A DNA stretch of 64,000 bases from Leptospira kanakyensis (GCF_004769235.1 NZ_RQFG01000005.1:992001-1056000); one strand, 5' to 3'. Shown: positions 32,367 to 42,712, numbered from the stretch's first letter. Program-made: numbers and translations. Notes: generated by a model not told the origin, from the sequence alone.

Positions 32367-32876
32367 ATGTGGCGTTATTTATTCGACTTATCTACTTCTG
32401 AAATTTTTCTATTCGCATCACTTGCGTTTGCTGGTATTTTTTTATTATTATTTGGCAAACTCAGAAAAAAAGAAAGTCCCTTGGGTTCAAAGTCAAAACA
32501 AAGTTCTGGACAAGAAGATCCTTCGAACCAGTCCACTGGTAAATCCAAAAAGGACTCCAAACAAACGAAAGACAACAATCTAAAGGTGATGGAAATTTTT
32601 GATTACAATGGAATCAAAATTCTCCACCAAGATGGCGCTTATACTGTAAACGACCAAGGTGTGGTTACCAATTATATGAATTGGAATCTCCTTCCCTCTA
32701 AATACCAAAAAATGGTAAAAGAATTGGATAATAGATCTTTAGGTGAAAAAGGAGAGGATTATTTTTTAGAAATGATCAATGGATTCTATTATGTTTCGCT
32801 GCCGGGAGGGAAAAAAAAGAAATACGATTCCATTCAAAGTATCCCGGCAGACATTCGCAAACGATTGGGGGTATAA
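32367..32876 (+). CDS. Membrane-anchored hypothetical protein
   Basis: 169 residues. One membrane segment (about 12-30), then a lysine/serine/glutamine linker (31-72) and a compact C-terminal domain of about 95 residues with FYYVSLPGGKKKKYDSIQSIP near the end. No named domain. Starts two bases after the preceding stop, so it closes the four-gene plus-strand run and faces the desaturase gene convergently across 10 bp. Confidence 0.65.
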   Translation: MWRYLFDLSTSEIFLFASLAFAGIFLLLFGKLRKKESPLGSKSKQSSGQEDPSNQSTGKSKKDSKQTKDNNLKVMEIFDYNGIKILHQDGAYTVNDQGVVTNYMNWNLLPSKYQKMVKELDNRSLGEKGEDYFLEMINGFYYVSLPGGKKKKYDSIQSIPADIRKRLGV

Positions 32877-32886
32877 GAACTCCTAG

Positions 32887-33819
32887 TTAGATAGACAATA
32901 CTTCTACTTTGTTTTTTATCTTAGAAGTTTGTTTTGATTCTTTCAAAACTCGTTTTGTTTCCTTTTGTTCTCGGTCACGAAGAAGTCCTTCCTCAATCAC
33001 TTTTTTCGGTGGTTTTTTTAGATCCCAAACAATTCCAAACCAACTGAGTGCTTTCAAAAAATAATAAGAAATATCAACTTCATACCAATAGAACCCTTGG
33101 TTGACCGACGAACAGTAGTAATGATGGTTGTTATGCCAACCTTCCCCCATAGTTAGAAGTGCCAACCATAGATTGTTTTTACTTGTGTCTCTTGAATCAT
33201 ACCTCACAGATCCATATACGTGCGAAAGGGAATTGATGGTCCAAGTGGCATGTCCTAGAAAAAAAGTAGAAACGGCATACCCATAAACAAGCCAAGCCCA
33301 TCCACCCACTAAATACAATAAGATGGCATAAGAAAGTGGCGCAATCCAATGGTAACGGTCAAGGAAACGTAGTTCGGGATACTTATAAAAATCAGGAATC
33401 AGTTTGGCTTCGTAATCATTGTAATCGTTTCTTAAAAACCAAAACATATGAGAATACCAAAACCCTTTTCGACTGGGGGAATGGATGTCCTTTTCTGTAT
33501 CCGAAAACTTATGATGGTTTCTATGGTGTGCTGCCCACCAAAGTGGGCCTTTCTGCATAGCCATGGCTCCAATCCAAGCCAAAACAAATTGGAACACTCG
33601 GGAAGTTTTGAAAGAGGCATGGGAAAAATAACGATGGTAGGCGGCTGTGATTCCAAACATCCTAAGGAAATAGGATCCGATCGCAAGCCAAACGAGTGAC
33701 CAAGCAAAAGGAACAGTAAAAACAGTTAGGACTGTGGCCTGAACCATAAAAAATAAAATCAGGAAAAGTAAGGGAGCCTGTTCTTTGACGACGGGCTCAA
33801 CGGTGGTAGAAGAATTCAT
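32887..33819 (-). CDS. Membrane fatty acid (acyl-CoA delta-9-type) desaturase
   Basis: 310 residues. Di-iron desaturase with the three histidine boxes: HRYFSH (about 62-67), HHRNHH (about 99-104) and HNNHH (about 230-234), within about four membrane helices. Inserts a cis double bond into acyl chains, probably to adjust membrane fluidity. The C-terminus is a lysine-rich helix. Divergent from lysC with about 100 bp between them. Confidence 0.92.
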   Translation of the reverse strand: MNSSTTVEPVVKEQAPLLFLILFFMVQATVLTVFTVPFAWSLVWLAIGSYFLRMFGITAAYHRYFSHASFKTSRVFQFVLAWIGAMAMQKGPLWWAAHHRNHHKFSDTEKDIHSPSRKGFWYSHMFWFLRNDYNDYEAKLIPDFYKYPELRFLDRYHWIAPLSYAILLYLVGGWAWLVYGYAVSTFFLGHATWTINSLSHVYGSVRYDSRDTSKNNLWLALLTMGEGWHNNHHYYCSSVNQGFYWYEVDISYYFLKALSWFGIVWDLKKPPKKVIEEGLLRDREQKETKRVLKESKQTSKIKNKVEVLSI

Positions 33820-33923
33820 ACAAATAAACCTATACTTATTGGAGTCCGCAAAGAAGGTTTGGTTGCAAAAAAATTCATTCTACTTGATCCCCGATTTGCC
33901 TGTAGCACCCTGTCCATATACCC

Positions 33924-35138
33924 ATGTCATCGAAAATCGTTGTCCAAAAATACGGTGGAACCTCCGTTGGTGACACCACTAAAATCCAAAATGTGGCCAA
34001 ACGTATCAAACGTTACCACGACGAAGGCCAAAAAGTTGCCGTTGTAGTTTCTGCAATGGGACATACTACCGACGAACTTGTCGACTTGGCTGACCAAATT
34101 TCTAAAAACCCACCGAAACGAGAAATGGATATGTTACTCTCGACGGGTGAACAAGTGTCGATTGCTCTACTTGCCATTGCCTTAAATGAAATTGGAGTGC
34201 CAGCCCAATCCTTTACCGGTTCCCAATTAAAGATCTTAACCGATGGAAACTTCTCAAACGGAAAAATCGAAATGATCGATCGTTCCAGAATTGATGAAGC
34301 ATTTAACAAGAACAAGGTGGTGATTGTTGCAGGTTTCCAAGGAATTGATAAAGACGAAAATATCGTAACTCTTGGTCGCGGAGGAAGTGATACTTCTGCT
34401 GTGGCTCTTGCTGCTGCCCTTGGTGCTGATGAATGTGAAATTTATACAGACGTTGACGGTGTTTACACTGCTGACCCAAGAAAAATTCCAACAGCAAAGA
34501 TGCACAAACAAATCACTTACGAAGAAATGTTAGAACTCGCAAGCCTTGGTGCTGGAGTCCTTCATTCTCGAAGTGTTGAATTAGGTATGAACTATAACGT
34601 GGTCATCCACGTACGATCCAGTTTCCACGACAAACCGGGAACTTTAGTGATGAGTGAGGACAAAATTATGGAAAAAATGAAAGTGAGTGGAGTGACTGCG
34701 AAAGGTGACCAAGCTCGAGTAACAATTGCCGATGTAAAAGACAAACCAGGGATTGCTGCGGAGTTATTCACTCAATTGGCAAACAAAGATGTAATCGTGG
34801 ATGTCATTGTTCAATCCTCTCCTAGAGACGGAATCAATACGATTTCTTTCACTATTGCCAAAAAAGACATTGCTGCCGCAAAACCAATCATTGATGCCTA
34901 TGCGAAAGACCATGGAAATGGGAAAGCCGAGATCGATGAAAACATTTCGATTGTTTCGGCTGTTGGTGTAGGAATGAAATCCCATGTAGGTGTGGCCGCT
35001 AAGATGTTCCAATCGTTAGCTGAAAAAAACATCAATATTGAAATGATTTCTACATCAGAGATTAAAATTTCCTGCGTCATCAAACAAAACCAAGCGGAAG
35101 ATGCAGTAAAGGCTTTACATACTACGTTCATAGGATAA
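33924..35138 (+). CDS. lysC: Aspartate kinase
   Basis: 404 residues, the class of monofunctional aspartate kinases. Phosphorylates aspartate as the first step to lysine, threonine, methionine and diaminopimelate. [12 protein letters not shown] (residues 5-16) is the kinase signature; [10 protein letters not shown] and the [20 protein letters not shown] block bind substrates; two ACT domains (about 265-330 and 345-400, the latter with [12 protein letters not shown]) give feedback control. Followed 12 bp later by the SurA-like gene, which may be co-transcribed. Confidence 0.95.
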   Translation: MSSKIVVQKYGGTSVGDTTKIQNVAKRIKRYHDEGQKVAVVVSAMGHTTDELVDLADQISKNPPKREMDMLLSTGEQVSIALLAIALNEIGVPAQSFTGSQLKILTDGNFSNGKIEMIDRSRIDEAFNKNKVVIVAGFQGIDKDENIVTLGRGGSDTSAVALAAALGADECEIYTDVDGVYTADPRKIPTAKMHKQITYEEMLELASLGAGVLHSRSVELGMNYNVVIHVRSSFHDKPGTLVMSEDKIMEKMKVSGVTAKGDQARVTIADVKDKPGIAAELFTQLANKDVIVDVIVQSSPRDGINTISFTIAKKDIAAAKPIIDAYAKDHGNGKAEIDENISIVSAVGVGMKSHVGVAAKMFQSLAEKNINIEMISTSEIKISCVIKQNQAEDAVKALHTTFIG

Positions 35139-35168
35139 ATTTACGACCGTATGCAAAAAGGATCACGA

Positions 35169-36203
35169 ATGTCTCGATTTTTGATTTCGTTTTTTGCTAC
35201 GGTTTTAACCTTTAGCCTCCTTCTCACCCCTCTCATAAGTTTAAGTTCTTACGAATCTTTAAATGCGGTTCTTGCCATCGTTGGCCCTAAATCCATTTCT
35301 AGTTTGGATTATGAAGAAGGTGTAGAACGTTATAAAAACTTATCCCGTTTTTTTCCGAACTATCGCAAAAAAGGATCTCTCCATTCCCAGGTAGTAGATT
35401 TTTTAATTGATCGGGCCGTGGTGGACAATGCCGCTGATGAAGAATCCATTCAGGTAAATGAAAAACGAATCGAAGCTGAAATTCAAAAAAGGATGGAAGC
35501 CCAAGGTATCAGTGACTTAGAACAATTTAAGAAGGCCGTCCAAAACCAATTCAATTTACCTTATGATGTTTGGTTAGAAGATTTACCTTACCAAATCAAG
35601 AAGGGCCAACTTTTACAAATCAAAGTGAGTCCGCCCCTACCTTCAGAACAAGAAGTTCAATCATGGTATAACAAAAACAAGGCGAAGGTGGGTTCAGAGT
35701 TTAGATTTCGCGAAATTGTTCTTTCTCCAGCAAATGCATCCATTGACGAAGAAACAAGAGTGTTCAACGAACTCACTGAAATCCGAAATAAATCATTAAA
35801 AGATCCATCTTTCTTTAAACTTGTAGCTTCTGGCCCAAGAAATGAATCTCGTTATCGTTTGAATGGGGGTCTCGTCAATTGGGTTCCCACATTTGAATTG
35901 TACAAAACTCAACCAATCACTGCTTCTGTATTAACACAAGTAGGTGGCCCTGGAAAAATTTCTGAAGTTTTTAGAGATGATCGTAAACGTTATTGTATCG
36001 TTTTTATTGAAGGGATGAGACCAACACCACTAGACGCAGTAAGAAAAGGGATCCAAGGTTTTTTGTTTCGTGAAAAGGAACAAACTTCTTTTGAAGACTG
36101 GGTCACAACCACACGTAAAAATACATCTATCTCTATCTTTGATCCTATCTATATCAAAGAACACAATATAAGTAACCCAGAAGAAAAATACAACATAGAC
36201 TAA
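35169..36203 (+). CDS. SurA-like periplasmic chaperone/peptidyl-prolyl isomerase
   Basis: 344 residues from the ATG at 35169, which has AAAAAGGA six bases before it; an ATG at 35151 is less likely. Signal peptide about 1-28. The SurA N-like helical domain (about 30-160: VDFLIDRAVVDNAADEESIQV) is followed by a parvulin-like region (about 170-290: FRFREIVLSPAN, then LNGGLVNWVPT and VGGPGKISEVFRDD). The parvulin catalytic residues are not all evident, so chaperone activity is safer than isomerase. Overlaps the next gene by one base. Confidence 0.8.
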   Translation: MSRFLISFFATVLTFSLLLTPLISLSSYESLNAVLAIVGPKSISSLDYEEGVERYKNLSRFFPNYRKKGSLHSQVVDFLIDRAVVDNAADEESIQVNEKRIEAEIQKRMEAQGISDLEQFKKAVQNQFNLPYDVWLEDLPYQIKKGQLLQIKVSPPLPSEQEVQSWYNKNKAKVGSEFRFREIVLSPANASIDEETRVFNELTEIRNKSLKDPSFFKLVASGPRNESRYRLNGGLVNWVPTFELYKTQPITASVLTQVGGPGKISEVFRDDRKRYCIVFIEGMRPTPLDAVRKGIQGFLFREKEQTSFEDWVTTTRKNTSISIFDPIYIKEHNISNPEEKYNID

Positions 36204-37753
36204 TGATGAACCGAAAAGACTATAACCCAAGTTTTGCGGTAGTTTATTTGGACTCCCCTTCCATTCAGTTTCTAAATTTAAACTTTAGAATAGAACTCTG
36301 GGAAGAATTTGTGAATCGACTCTCCTTAGTATTTCCAAAAATACCCATTCATATCAACGTTGATTCTAATCTTTCTAAAAAACTGGGTTCCACTTCCTTA
36401 GTTAACCGACTGACAATCCATGAAAACATCTCTAAGGAATATGAATTTTTACTTAAATTAGGAAATCTTTTACCGGAATCACAGTTTAAAGATCCAGATT
36501 GGGATGAAGTTTGTTTTCTTTATTTTACTGGGGTTTCTCCACTTTTAGATTCTGATCTCACAGAAAAAGCTTGGGAACGCCATAAAAACTTTTTTAGCCA
36601 ATATTCTTATTCTGAAAATTTACCACCAGGTCTAACACCAACCATCATCACTCGCGAATTCTTAACCTCTTTACTAGATACGTTAACAACAGATATTCAT
36701 TCTTTTTTTCTAAAAAACATCAACCAATATGATGTAGATATTTTTTATAAGGCACCTGACCTTCGCCAACTTCGTTTGGACTTTCGAATGGCATCAATAC
36801 GTTCCTTAACGCTCATCCAAGGTTTGTTACCACTGGGAACAAATTTATCATACGACAATCTACTTAACAAATTAAAAGAAAATCCTGGTTTATTTCGAAG
36901 TGCTCCATCTTATTTAGAATGGGAGATTTACAAAGGTTGCGAACTAAAATGTACATTTTGTCCGCGTGAGTTTGCCGATTTATCTAACGATGGAAGTTTT
37001 GTTTCTTTAGAAGAAGTAAAAAATACCATCACAAAACTAAATGCAGAACTTACCTCTCCCATCACCATTAGTCTTTCTGGAAATGGAGAACCACTCCTCC
37101 ATCCTGAATTTGAAAACGTAGTTTCAGAAATTCTAAAACTAAATTTACTGACTGAACTCATCATTGAAACGGCACTGTATACAAACACCGATTCATTCCT
37201 AACTTTCATTAGTAATTTAGATCCTTCTTTAAAAGAAAAACTTTGTATCATAGCCAATGTAACTAGTTTAAAACCTGATGTTTACAAATCCTTATATGGA
37301 AAAGCAGAACTGGAAAAGGTTCTCCTTACTATAGACAAACTTTCGCAAGTACTTCCAAAACAATCGTTACATGTTCAAATGATCAAAATGAAAGAAGTGG
37401 AAGAAGAAATTGATCCATATTTTACCCATTTTGAGAAAAAAGGAATCAACATCATCTTACAGAAATATAATACTTTTGCAAACAAACTCCCCGAACGTCG
37501 AGTGAGTGATTTAACTCCCATCCACAGGGATTTTTGTTGGCATTTGGTTCGCGATTTATCTCTTTCTGTAGACGGAACCGTTTCCATTTGTAAACAAAAT
37601 CAAAAAGAAATCGTTGGAAATTTATATAAAGAAACTCTCGGCGATATTTGGCAGAAAGGATTAGATTTTTTTAAACATAGTTTTAATGGAGAACACGGAA
37701 AAATTCCTGCACCTTGTTTGAATTGTGATGAGTGGTATACTTTCAACGCGTGA
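36203..37753 (+). CDS. Radical SAM/SPASM-type protein
   Basis: 516 residues. An N-terminal region of about 235 residues of unknown fold precedes the radical SAM core; the cluster-binding cysteines are C246, C250 and C253 in KGCELKCTFCPRE, and ISLSGNGEPLLHPEF is the GGE-equivalent motif. A C-terminal SPASM-like set of cysteines (SICKQN and APCLNCDEW) would hold an auxiliary cluster. Substrate unknown; the fused N-terminal domain and the adjacent sugar-nucleotide enzyme suggest modification of a glycan or its carrier. Overlaps both neighbours. Confidence 0.85.
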   Translation: MMNRKDYNPSFAVVYLDSPSIQFLNLNFRIELWEEFVNRLSLVFPKIPIHINVDSNLSKKLGSTSLVNRLTIHENISKEYEFLLKLGNLLPESQFKDPDWDEVCFLYFTGVSPLLDSDLTEKAWERHKNFFSQYSYSENLPPGLTPTIITREFLTSLLDTLTTDIHSFFLKNINQYDVDIFYKAPDLRQLRLDFRMASIRSLTLIQGLLPLGTNLSYDNLLNKLKENPGLFRSAPSYLEWEIYKGCELKCTFCPREFADLSNDGSFVSLEEVKNTITKLNAELTSPITISLSGNGEPLLHPEFENVVSEILKLNLLTELIIETALYTNTDSFLTFISNLDPSLKEKLCIIANVTSLKPDVYKSLYGKAELEKVLLTIDKLSQVLPKQSLHVQMIKMKEVEEEIDPYFTHFEKKGINIILQKYNTFANKLPERRVSDLTPIHRDFCWHLVRDLSLSVDGTVSICKQNQKEIVGNLYKETLGDIWQKGLDFFKHSFNGEHGKIPAPCLNCDEWYTFNA

Positions 37754-39338
37754 TTGTTTTGCCTTCATTCAGGCAAGACTAGGATCCACAAGGTTTCCAA
37801 AAAAAATCTTAAAATCCATTCCAGAAGATTCAAATACTTCCGTCCTTGATCATATCCAAAATCGACTCTCCACTATTTTTCCCAAAGATCAGATTGTATT
37901 TTTAGTACCCGAAGGTGATACCGAACTCGTAAAATTTTTACAAAACAGAAACTATAATTACTTCATCGGATCAGAAAACGATGTTCGGGATCGATTTCGA
38001 AAGGCATGCCTTCATTTTCAAGCCAAACATATCTTTCGATTAACAGGCGATAACCCATTTGTTGATTTAGAATCCATACGATATTTGTATGAAGCAATCA
38101 CTTATATTTCTGGTCCATATTACAGCCTTTCGATGGTGGGTCTCCCTTTAGGGATGGGAGTGGAATGTTTTTCTGCAGATTCTCTTTTGAATGATATGGA
38201 TGGACCAATTCCAGAAAGGTATACGGAACATGTCTCACTCCATATCAAAGAACATCCAGAAATCCATAGACAAATCCGACTAAAAGCTCACCATCTAAAC
38301 CATTTAACAGATGTTTCACAAAGTTCCTTACGAATTACCGTTGATGAACCTAAAGATTATGAACTCGTTTGTAAATTATGGAAAGAATTGGGACTAAAGG
38401 ATCCATTTTTTGGAGCTAAGGAAGTCATCCAATTGGCAAAAGAAAAACCAGAGTTTTTTTTGATCAATGCTTCGGTGGAACAAGTGGTTTTTTCATTACC
38501 AAAAGTGGATCGAAATTCCAAAAAAGTTCGGATTGTTTATGCGGAACCTACTAAGTTTGGAACTGGACACTTAGAAAGATGTAAGTCTTTGGCTTTATTT
38601 TTAGAAATGAATGGATATGAAGTGGAACTCTCAACAACACCAGACCTTCATTCAAAAAACCTGCCTCATATCCTCGACATAAGAGAAAATGAATTCCATT
38701 TACCTCATGAGTTTTATATTGATAACACCAACCATTTACCAACAAAACCCAATTCTAGTTTTTTTCTGCCGAATCCTATCACACCAATACCAAATAAAAA
38801 TTTAATTTCCTATTTTAGTTCCCCTCTTTCCGACTTGGATTGGAACCAAATCACAATTCCAGGTCGAGTTCTTGTTTATGCAGGTAGTCTAGATCAAAAA
38901 AATTCAAAACAAATTGATGATTACCTGATCCAGTGTTTGGATTTGGAATCTAAAGGGAAAAAAACTAACATTCATTCTGTGATTCGTATCGGAGGAAGTC
39001 CACCAATCAATCAAAATATAGAATTTATTCCTAGAGTTTCCTACATTGAATTCTTAAAACAAATTCAATCTTCTGAATTTGTACTCACATATTTTGGACA
39101 AACTATGATGGAATCCATAACCAATGGGAAAAAAGTTTGTTTGGTAGGCATAACACCAATCCACGAATCTTTAGGTCAATTTGCGGAACAAGAATTAGGA
39201 ATTCCCTATTTAGGATCTCTTTCTTCTATAACAGAAAAACAAAACTTCCCAATAGATTTTCCTCATTCAAAAATAAAATTAGTTCGCGATGCTCATATAA
39301 AAATTGTGAAATGGTTAGAATCAATTTATGAAAGCTAA
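37728..39338 (+). CDS. SpsF-like cytidylyltransferase fused to PseG-like domain
   Basis: 536 residues from the ATG at 37728. Residues 1-240 match glycosyl cytidylyltransferases of the SpsF type: AFIQARLGSTRFPKKIL (phosphate loop), RLTGDNPFVDLESI. Residues about 268-535 match UDP-sugar hydrolases/glycosyltransferases of the PseG type: VRIVYAEPTKFGTGHLERCKSLAL and LTYFGQTMMESITNGKKV. PseG and CMP-activating enzymes act in the pseudaminic/nonulosonic acid route, so the fusion may make an activated nonulosonate-like sugar. Overlaps the radical SAM gene by 26 bases. Confidence 0.83.
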   Translation: MSGILSTRDCFAFIQARLGSTRFPKKILKSIPEDSNTSVLDHIQNRLSTIFPKDQIVFLVPEGDTELVKFLQNRNYNYFIGSENDVRDRFRKACLHFQAKHIFRLTGDNPFVDLESIRYLYEAITYISGPYYSLSMVGLPLGMGVECFSADSLLNDMDGPIPERYTEHVSLHIKEHPEIHRQIRLKAHHLNHLTDVSQSSLRITVDEPKDYELVCKLWKELGLKDPFFGAKEVIQLAKEKPEFFLINASVEQVVFSLPKVDRNSKKVRIVYAEPTKFGTGHLERCKSLALFLEMNGYEVELSTTPDLHSKNLPHILDIRENEFHLPHEFYIDNTNHLPTKPNSSFFLPNPITPIPNKNLISYFSSPLSDLDWNQITIPGRVLVYAGSLDQKNSKQIDDYLIQCLDLESKGKKTNIHSVIRIGGSPPINQNIEFIPRVSYIEFLKQIQSSEFVLTYFGQTMMESITNGKKVCLVGITPIHESLGQFAEQELGIPYLGSLSSITEKQNFPIDFPHSKIKLVRDAHIKIVKWLESIYES

Positions 39339-40341
39339 AATTCAAATCCCAATCTTTGTTTTTCTTCTCTTTTTCTCTGCCAACATGATTTACTCTGAAT
39401 CAGAAGATAAAGAAACCATCGAAATCAATGCAAAAATTGAATTAGAAAAGGTCAGTCGTAATATTATCAATGCCCTTCGTTATGGAAGGTTTCTTTTAGC
39501 TGATACAGAATGGAAAAAAATCCAATCAGAGGTTTATAAATCTTATCCTGAATATGATTATTTAAACGGAAGTTTGTTGTACTCGCGAATGGAATGGCAA
39601 GAAGCAAAAGAAAGTTTAAACAAAGCTCTCAAAAAAGAACCAAACCATGAAGCCGCAAGTTTTTTACTCGGAATGATCTATGCACAAGAAGACAGTTGGT
39701 CCGAAGCAAAAAATACTTGGATGGAAACCAACCAAATCTCTCCTTACAATCCTTTTTATCATTACAATTTAGGTCTGGCTTATTATATATTAAAAGATTA
39801 CAATAACGCAATTTTATCCTTAAACAAATCACTTGAATACAAAGCCAACTACAACGAAGCAAAATTCATTTTAGCAAAAACATATTTAGAACTCAATGAA
39901 ACTGAAAAAGCCAAAGCAGAATTAGTTACCATTTTAGAACAAGATCCCAAACATGTCCAAGCATCCCATCTAATGGGTCGAGTTGTTTATTCTACGGAAA
40001 AAGATCCTAAAAAATCACTTACCTATTTAAAAAATGTAAGGCTCTTAGGATGGAGAGAAAAAAAAGTTTATGCAAGATGTTATTTTGAAATTCGAAAATG
40101 GAGAGATGCGGAAAACTTACTTCGACCCATCGCATACTCACCATTCGCTGATGAATATGACCAAAGTTTTTATCTAAATTTGCTTTTAAACTTAGGGTAT
40201 GATGAAAGAGCAAACGACTTCTTTCATTTCATCCAAAAACAATCCCAAAACGAATCTAAAATTGCAGAAGCATATAGAATGTTACTCTCTTCCAGGGAAG
40301 GAAAAGATTTACTGTATCACTATTTCAAACTTCGGTATTAG
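39328..40341 (+). CDS. Exported TPR protein
   Basis: 337 residues. Signal peptide about 1-23 (cleavage after MIYS). Six or more tetratricopeptide units between about 55 and 290, e.g. WQEAKESLNKALKKEPNHEA, YNNAILSLNKSLEYKANYNEA and TEKAKAELVTILEQDPKHVQA. Probably a periplasmic scaffold. Overlaps the fusion gene by 11 bases and so ends the lysC-side operon. Its stop is directly adjacent to the stop of the convergent response-regulator gene. Confidence 0.85.
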   Translation: MKAKIQIPIFVFLLFFSANMIYSESEDKETIEINAKIELEKVSRNIINALRYGRFLLADTEWKKIQSEVYKSYPEYDYLNGSLLYSRMEWQEAKESLNKALKKEPNHEAASFLLGMIYAQEDSWSEAKNTWMETNQISPYNPFYHYNLGLAYYILKDYNNAILSLNKSLEYKANYNEAKFILAKTYLELNETEKAKAELVTILEQDPKHVQASHLMGRVVYSTEKDPKKSLTYLKNVRLLGWREKKVYARCYFEIRKWRDAENLLRPIAYSPFADEYDQSFYLNLLLNLGYDERANDFFHFIQKQSQNESKIAEAYRMLLSSREGKDLLYHYFKLRY

Positions 40342-41013
40342 TTAAGAAACGACTATATCCGTTTTGGCTTGTGTGTATTTCCATTCCACAGCCACACGAA
40401 TTAGTTTTTCGTTTTCAGTGATGCTGAGTTTGGATTTAATACGAGAACGTAGTGTTTCAATGGTAGATGGGGCAAGTCCCATATTGGCTGCAATTTCTTT
40501 GACCGGCATCCCTTCTCCAATCATCAGAAACACTTCTAACTCACGGTTAGACAATCTGTCGATAGGATCTTTTTCGTCTTTTTGGGAAGCTCTGTAGAGA
40601 TGTCCGAGCAGTCGAGTTGCTTGAGACGAACTGACAAAATAATCACCTTTAAGAACCGTATGGATGGCTTCTACAATTTGTGTGGTAGTATCTTCTTTAA
40701 ATACATAACCCATAGCACCAAGTTTAAATGCACGGTCCACAAAGGTATCATCCGTCAACATACTGATGATGATGACGGCGATATTAGGAAATGTTGTTCG
40801 AAGGCGTTTGAGTAACTGCAATCCGTTTTGGTTTTGTTTGAGTTGGATATCAATCAAAACGAGTGTTGGTTGCAGTTGTTCTATATCGTTAAATGCTTTT
40901 TCAATATTATCCGCACTCCCGATGCACTCTAAATCTTCTGATTTAGCAATTAAGTTTTGTAGTGCATCTACTACAAGAGGGTGGTCATCAACGATATAGA
41001 CTTGTTTCTTCAT
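40342..41013 (-). CDS. NarL/FixJ-family response regulator
   Basis: 223 residues. REC domain 1-120 with Asp9-Asp10, the phospho-acceptor Asp55 in LVLIDIQL and the lysine in GYVFKED. LuxR-type helix-turn-helix about 150-215: LSNRELEVFLMIGEGMPVKE and IAANMGLAPSTIETLRSRI. No histidine kinase gene is adjacent, so it is an orphan here. Located just downstream of pntAB-pntB on the same strand (11 bp), possibly sharing their transcript. Confidence 0.92.
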   Translation of the reverse strand: MKKQVYIVDDHPLVVDALQNLIAKSEDLECIGSADNIEKAFNDIEQLQPTLVLIDIQLKQNQNGLQLLKRLRTTFPNIAVIIISMLTDDTFVDRAFKLGAMGYVFKEDTTTQIVEAIHTVLKGDYFVSSSQATRLLGHLYRASQKDEKDPIDRLSNRELEVFLMIGEGMPVKEIAANMGLAPSTIETLRSRIKSKLSITENEKLIRVAVEWKYTQAKTDIVVS

Positions 41014-41024
41014 ATTTTCCGGCT

Positions 41025-42422
41025 CTAAGATTCTTTTAAAGCTGTGATCATCTCTTGAGTTGCTTTTTTACCATCACCAAACAACATCAAGCAGTTGTCA
41101 GCAATGAAGAGCGGGTTAGGCACTCCAGCAAATCCAGGACTAAGGGAACGTTTGATCACAACTACCGTTTTTGCATTTCCAACGTCCAAAATCGGCATAC
41201 CAGCAATTGGTGATTTTGGATCTGTTTTTGCAAGTGGGTTCGTTACGTCATTCGCACCATTAACGATCACAACATCAACATTTTCGAAAGTACTATTGAT
41301 CTCGTCCATCTCTTTCAATCGATCATAAGGAATATCTGCTTCTGCAAGTAAAACGTTCATATGACCAGGCATACGACCTGCTACTGGATGGATTGCAAAT
41401 GTGACATCGATATTACGAGCAGTTAGAAGTTGGTATAAATCGCGAACAGTATGTTGCGCTTGTGCTACAGCCATACCATAACCAGGGACAATCACTACAC
41501 TTCTTGCGACATCTAACAACATCGCTACTTCTTCTGCACTGGTTGACTTAACTTTACCAGAGTAAAAATCGCCATCATCTTTCATTTCTGTAGCGACAGC
41601 CCCGAATCCCCCAAATAGAACATTCGTCAAACTGCGATTCATAGCCTTACACATGATTTGTGTTAGAATAATTCCAGAAGCACCAACAAGGGAACCTGAG
41701 ATAATTAGAACATTATTATTAAGTACAAACCCCGTTGCCGAAGCTGCAATCCCTGAATAAGAGTTAAGAAGGGAAATCACAACTGGCATGTCTGCCCCAC
41801 CGATAGGGATCACAAGGAAAACACCGAGAAGTAAACTCACACCACTTAAAATCCAATAAATAGATTCGTCAGTCGGCTCTAAACATCCATAAACTCCAAG
41901 TCCTACAGCAGCAAGGCCAACGAGGATTTTTACAAGTTGATCACCAGGATAACGAACTGCTTTTTCTGTAATAAAACCTTGTAACTTACCGAAGGCGATA
42001 AAACTTCCAGAGAAAGTAATCCCACCAACAACGGCAGAGAAAACTATGGAAACAATCTCTTGGTAGTTCACTGCAAACGCATACTTAGGAATGGAAAGTT
42101 GTAAAGCAGCACCTGCAACAAATACAGAAGCAATCCCACCAAATCCATTGAGCACTGCTACAAGTTGTGGCATAGCTGTCATTTGGATTTTAATTGCCAT
42201 AATGATACCGATGAGAGATCCAACAAGGACTCCAACAAGGATCCAATCATAAGTTAGAATGGCTTGGTCAAATAGTGTTGCGACTACGGCAATGAGCATA
42301 CCCAGAGCACCGAGTAAATTTCCTCGAGTTGCCGTTTTTGGGTGAGCCAATTGTTTGATTCCAACAATAAAGAGGATGGAAGCAACCAGGTAAGAAAGGT
42401 TAAGAATGCTAACTAATTCCAT
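41025..42422 (-). CDS. pntB: NAD(P) transhydrogenase, beta subunit
   Basis: 465 residues. Nine or so membrane helices, then the NADP(H)-binding domain III from about 290: VVIVPGYGMAVAQAQHTVRDL and HPVAGRMPGHMNVLLAEA are invariant. Couples hydride transfer between NADH and NADP+ to proton entry at the inner membrane. Starts on the stop of the preceding gene with a one-base TAATG overlap. Confidence 0.95.
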   Translation of the reverse strand: MELVSILNLSYLVASILFIVGIKQLAHPKTATRGNLLGALGMLIAVVATLFDQAILTYDWILVGVLVGSLIGIIMAIKIQMTAMPQLVAVLNGFGGIASVFVAGAALQLSIPKYAFAVNYQEIVSIVFSAVVGGITFSGSFIAFGKLQGFITEKAVRYPGDQLVKILVGLAAVGLGVYGCLEPTDESIYWILSGVSLLLGVFLVIPIGGADMPVVISLLNSYSGIAASATGFVLNNNVLIISGSLVGASGIILTQIMCKAMNRSLTNVLFGGFGAVATEMKDDGDFYSGKVKSTSAEEVAMLLDVARSVVIVPGYGMAVAQAQHTVRDLYQLLTARNIDVTFAIHPVAGRMPGHMNVLLAEADIPYDRLKEMDEINSTFENVDVVIVNGANDVTNPLAKTDPKSPIAGMPILDVGNAKTVVVIKRSLSPGFAGVPNPLFIADNCLMLFGDGKKATQEMITALKES

Positions 42423-42712
42423 TATTTAGGTGTATCCTTTTTCTTGAACATTCCAAGCATCCTGTGAGTGACGAGAAACCCACCCACTACGTTGATCGTA
42501 GCAAAAATTACCGAGAGAAGGCCCAAAATTTTGGTGATATTACTCTCTTCGATCCCGGCAGCATAGAGGGCACCGATTAAGGTAATGCCGGAAATGGCGT
42601 TGGAACCCGACATAAGTGGGGTGTGGAGGATGGGAGGGATTTTTGTGATGATTTCAAATCCCACGAAGATCGCGAGGACGAAAATCGTGACGGCTGTAAC
42701 AAATATTTCCAT
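42422..42712 (-). CDS. pntAB: NAD(P) transhydrogenase, alpha subunit part 2 (membrane)
   Basis: 96 residues with three membrane helices, the PntAB subunit of the three-protein type of transhydrogenase. TKIPPILHTPLMSGSNAISG is the conserved membrane-domain motif. The soluble NAD(H)-binding subunit PntAA, normally encoded just upstream, is not in the 313 bp that follow nor elsewhere in the window. It must lie elsewhere for the enzyme to work. Confidence 0.92.
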   Translation of the reverse strand: MEIFVTAVTIFVLAIFVGFEIITKIPPILHTPLMSGSNAISGITLIGALYAAGIEESNITKILGLLSVIFATINVVGGFLVTHRMLGMFKKKDTPK

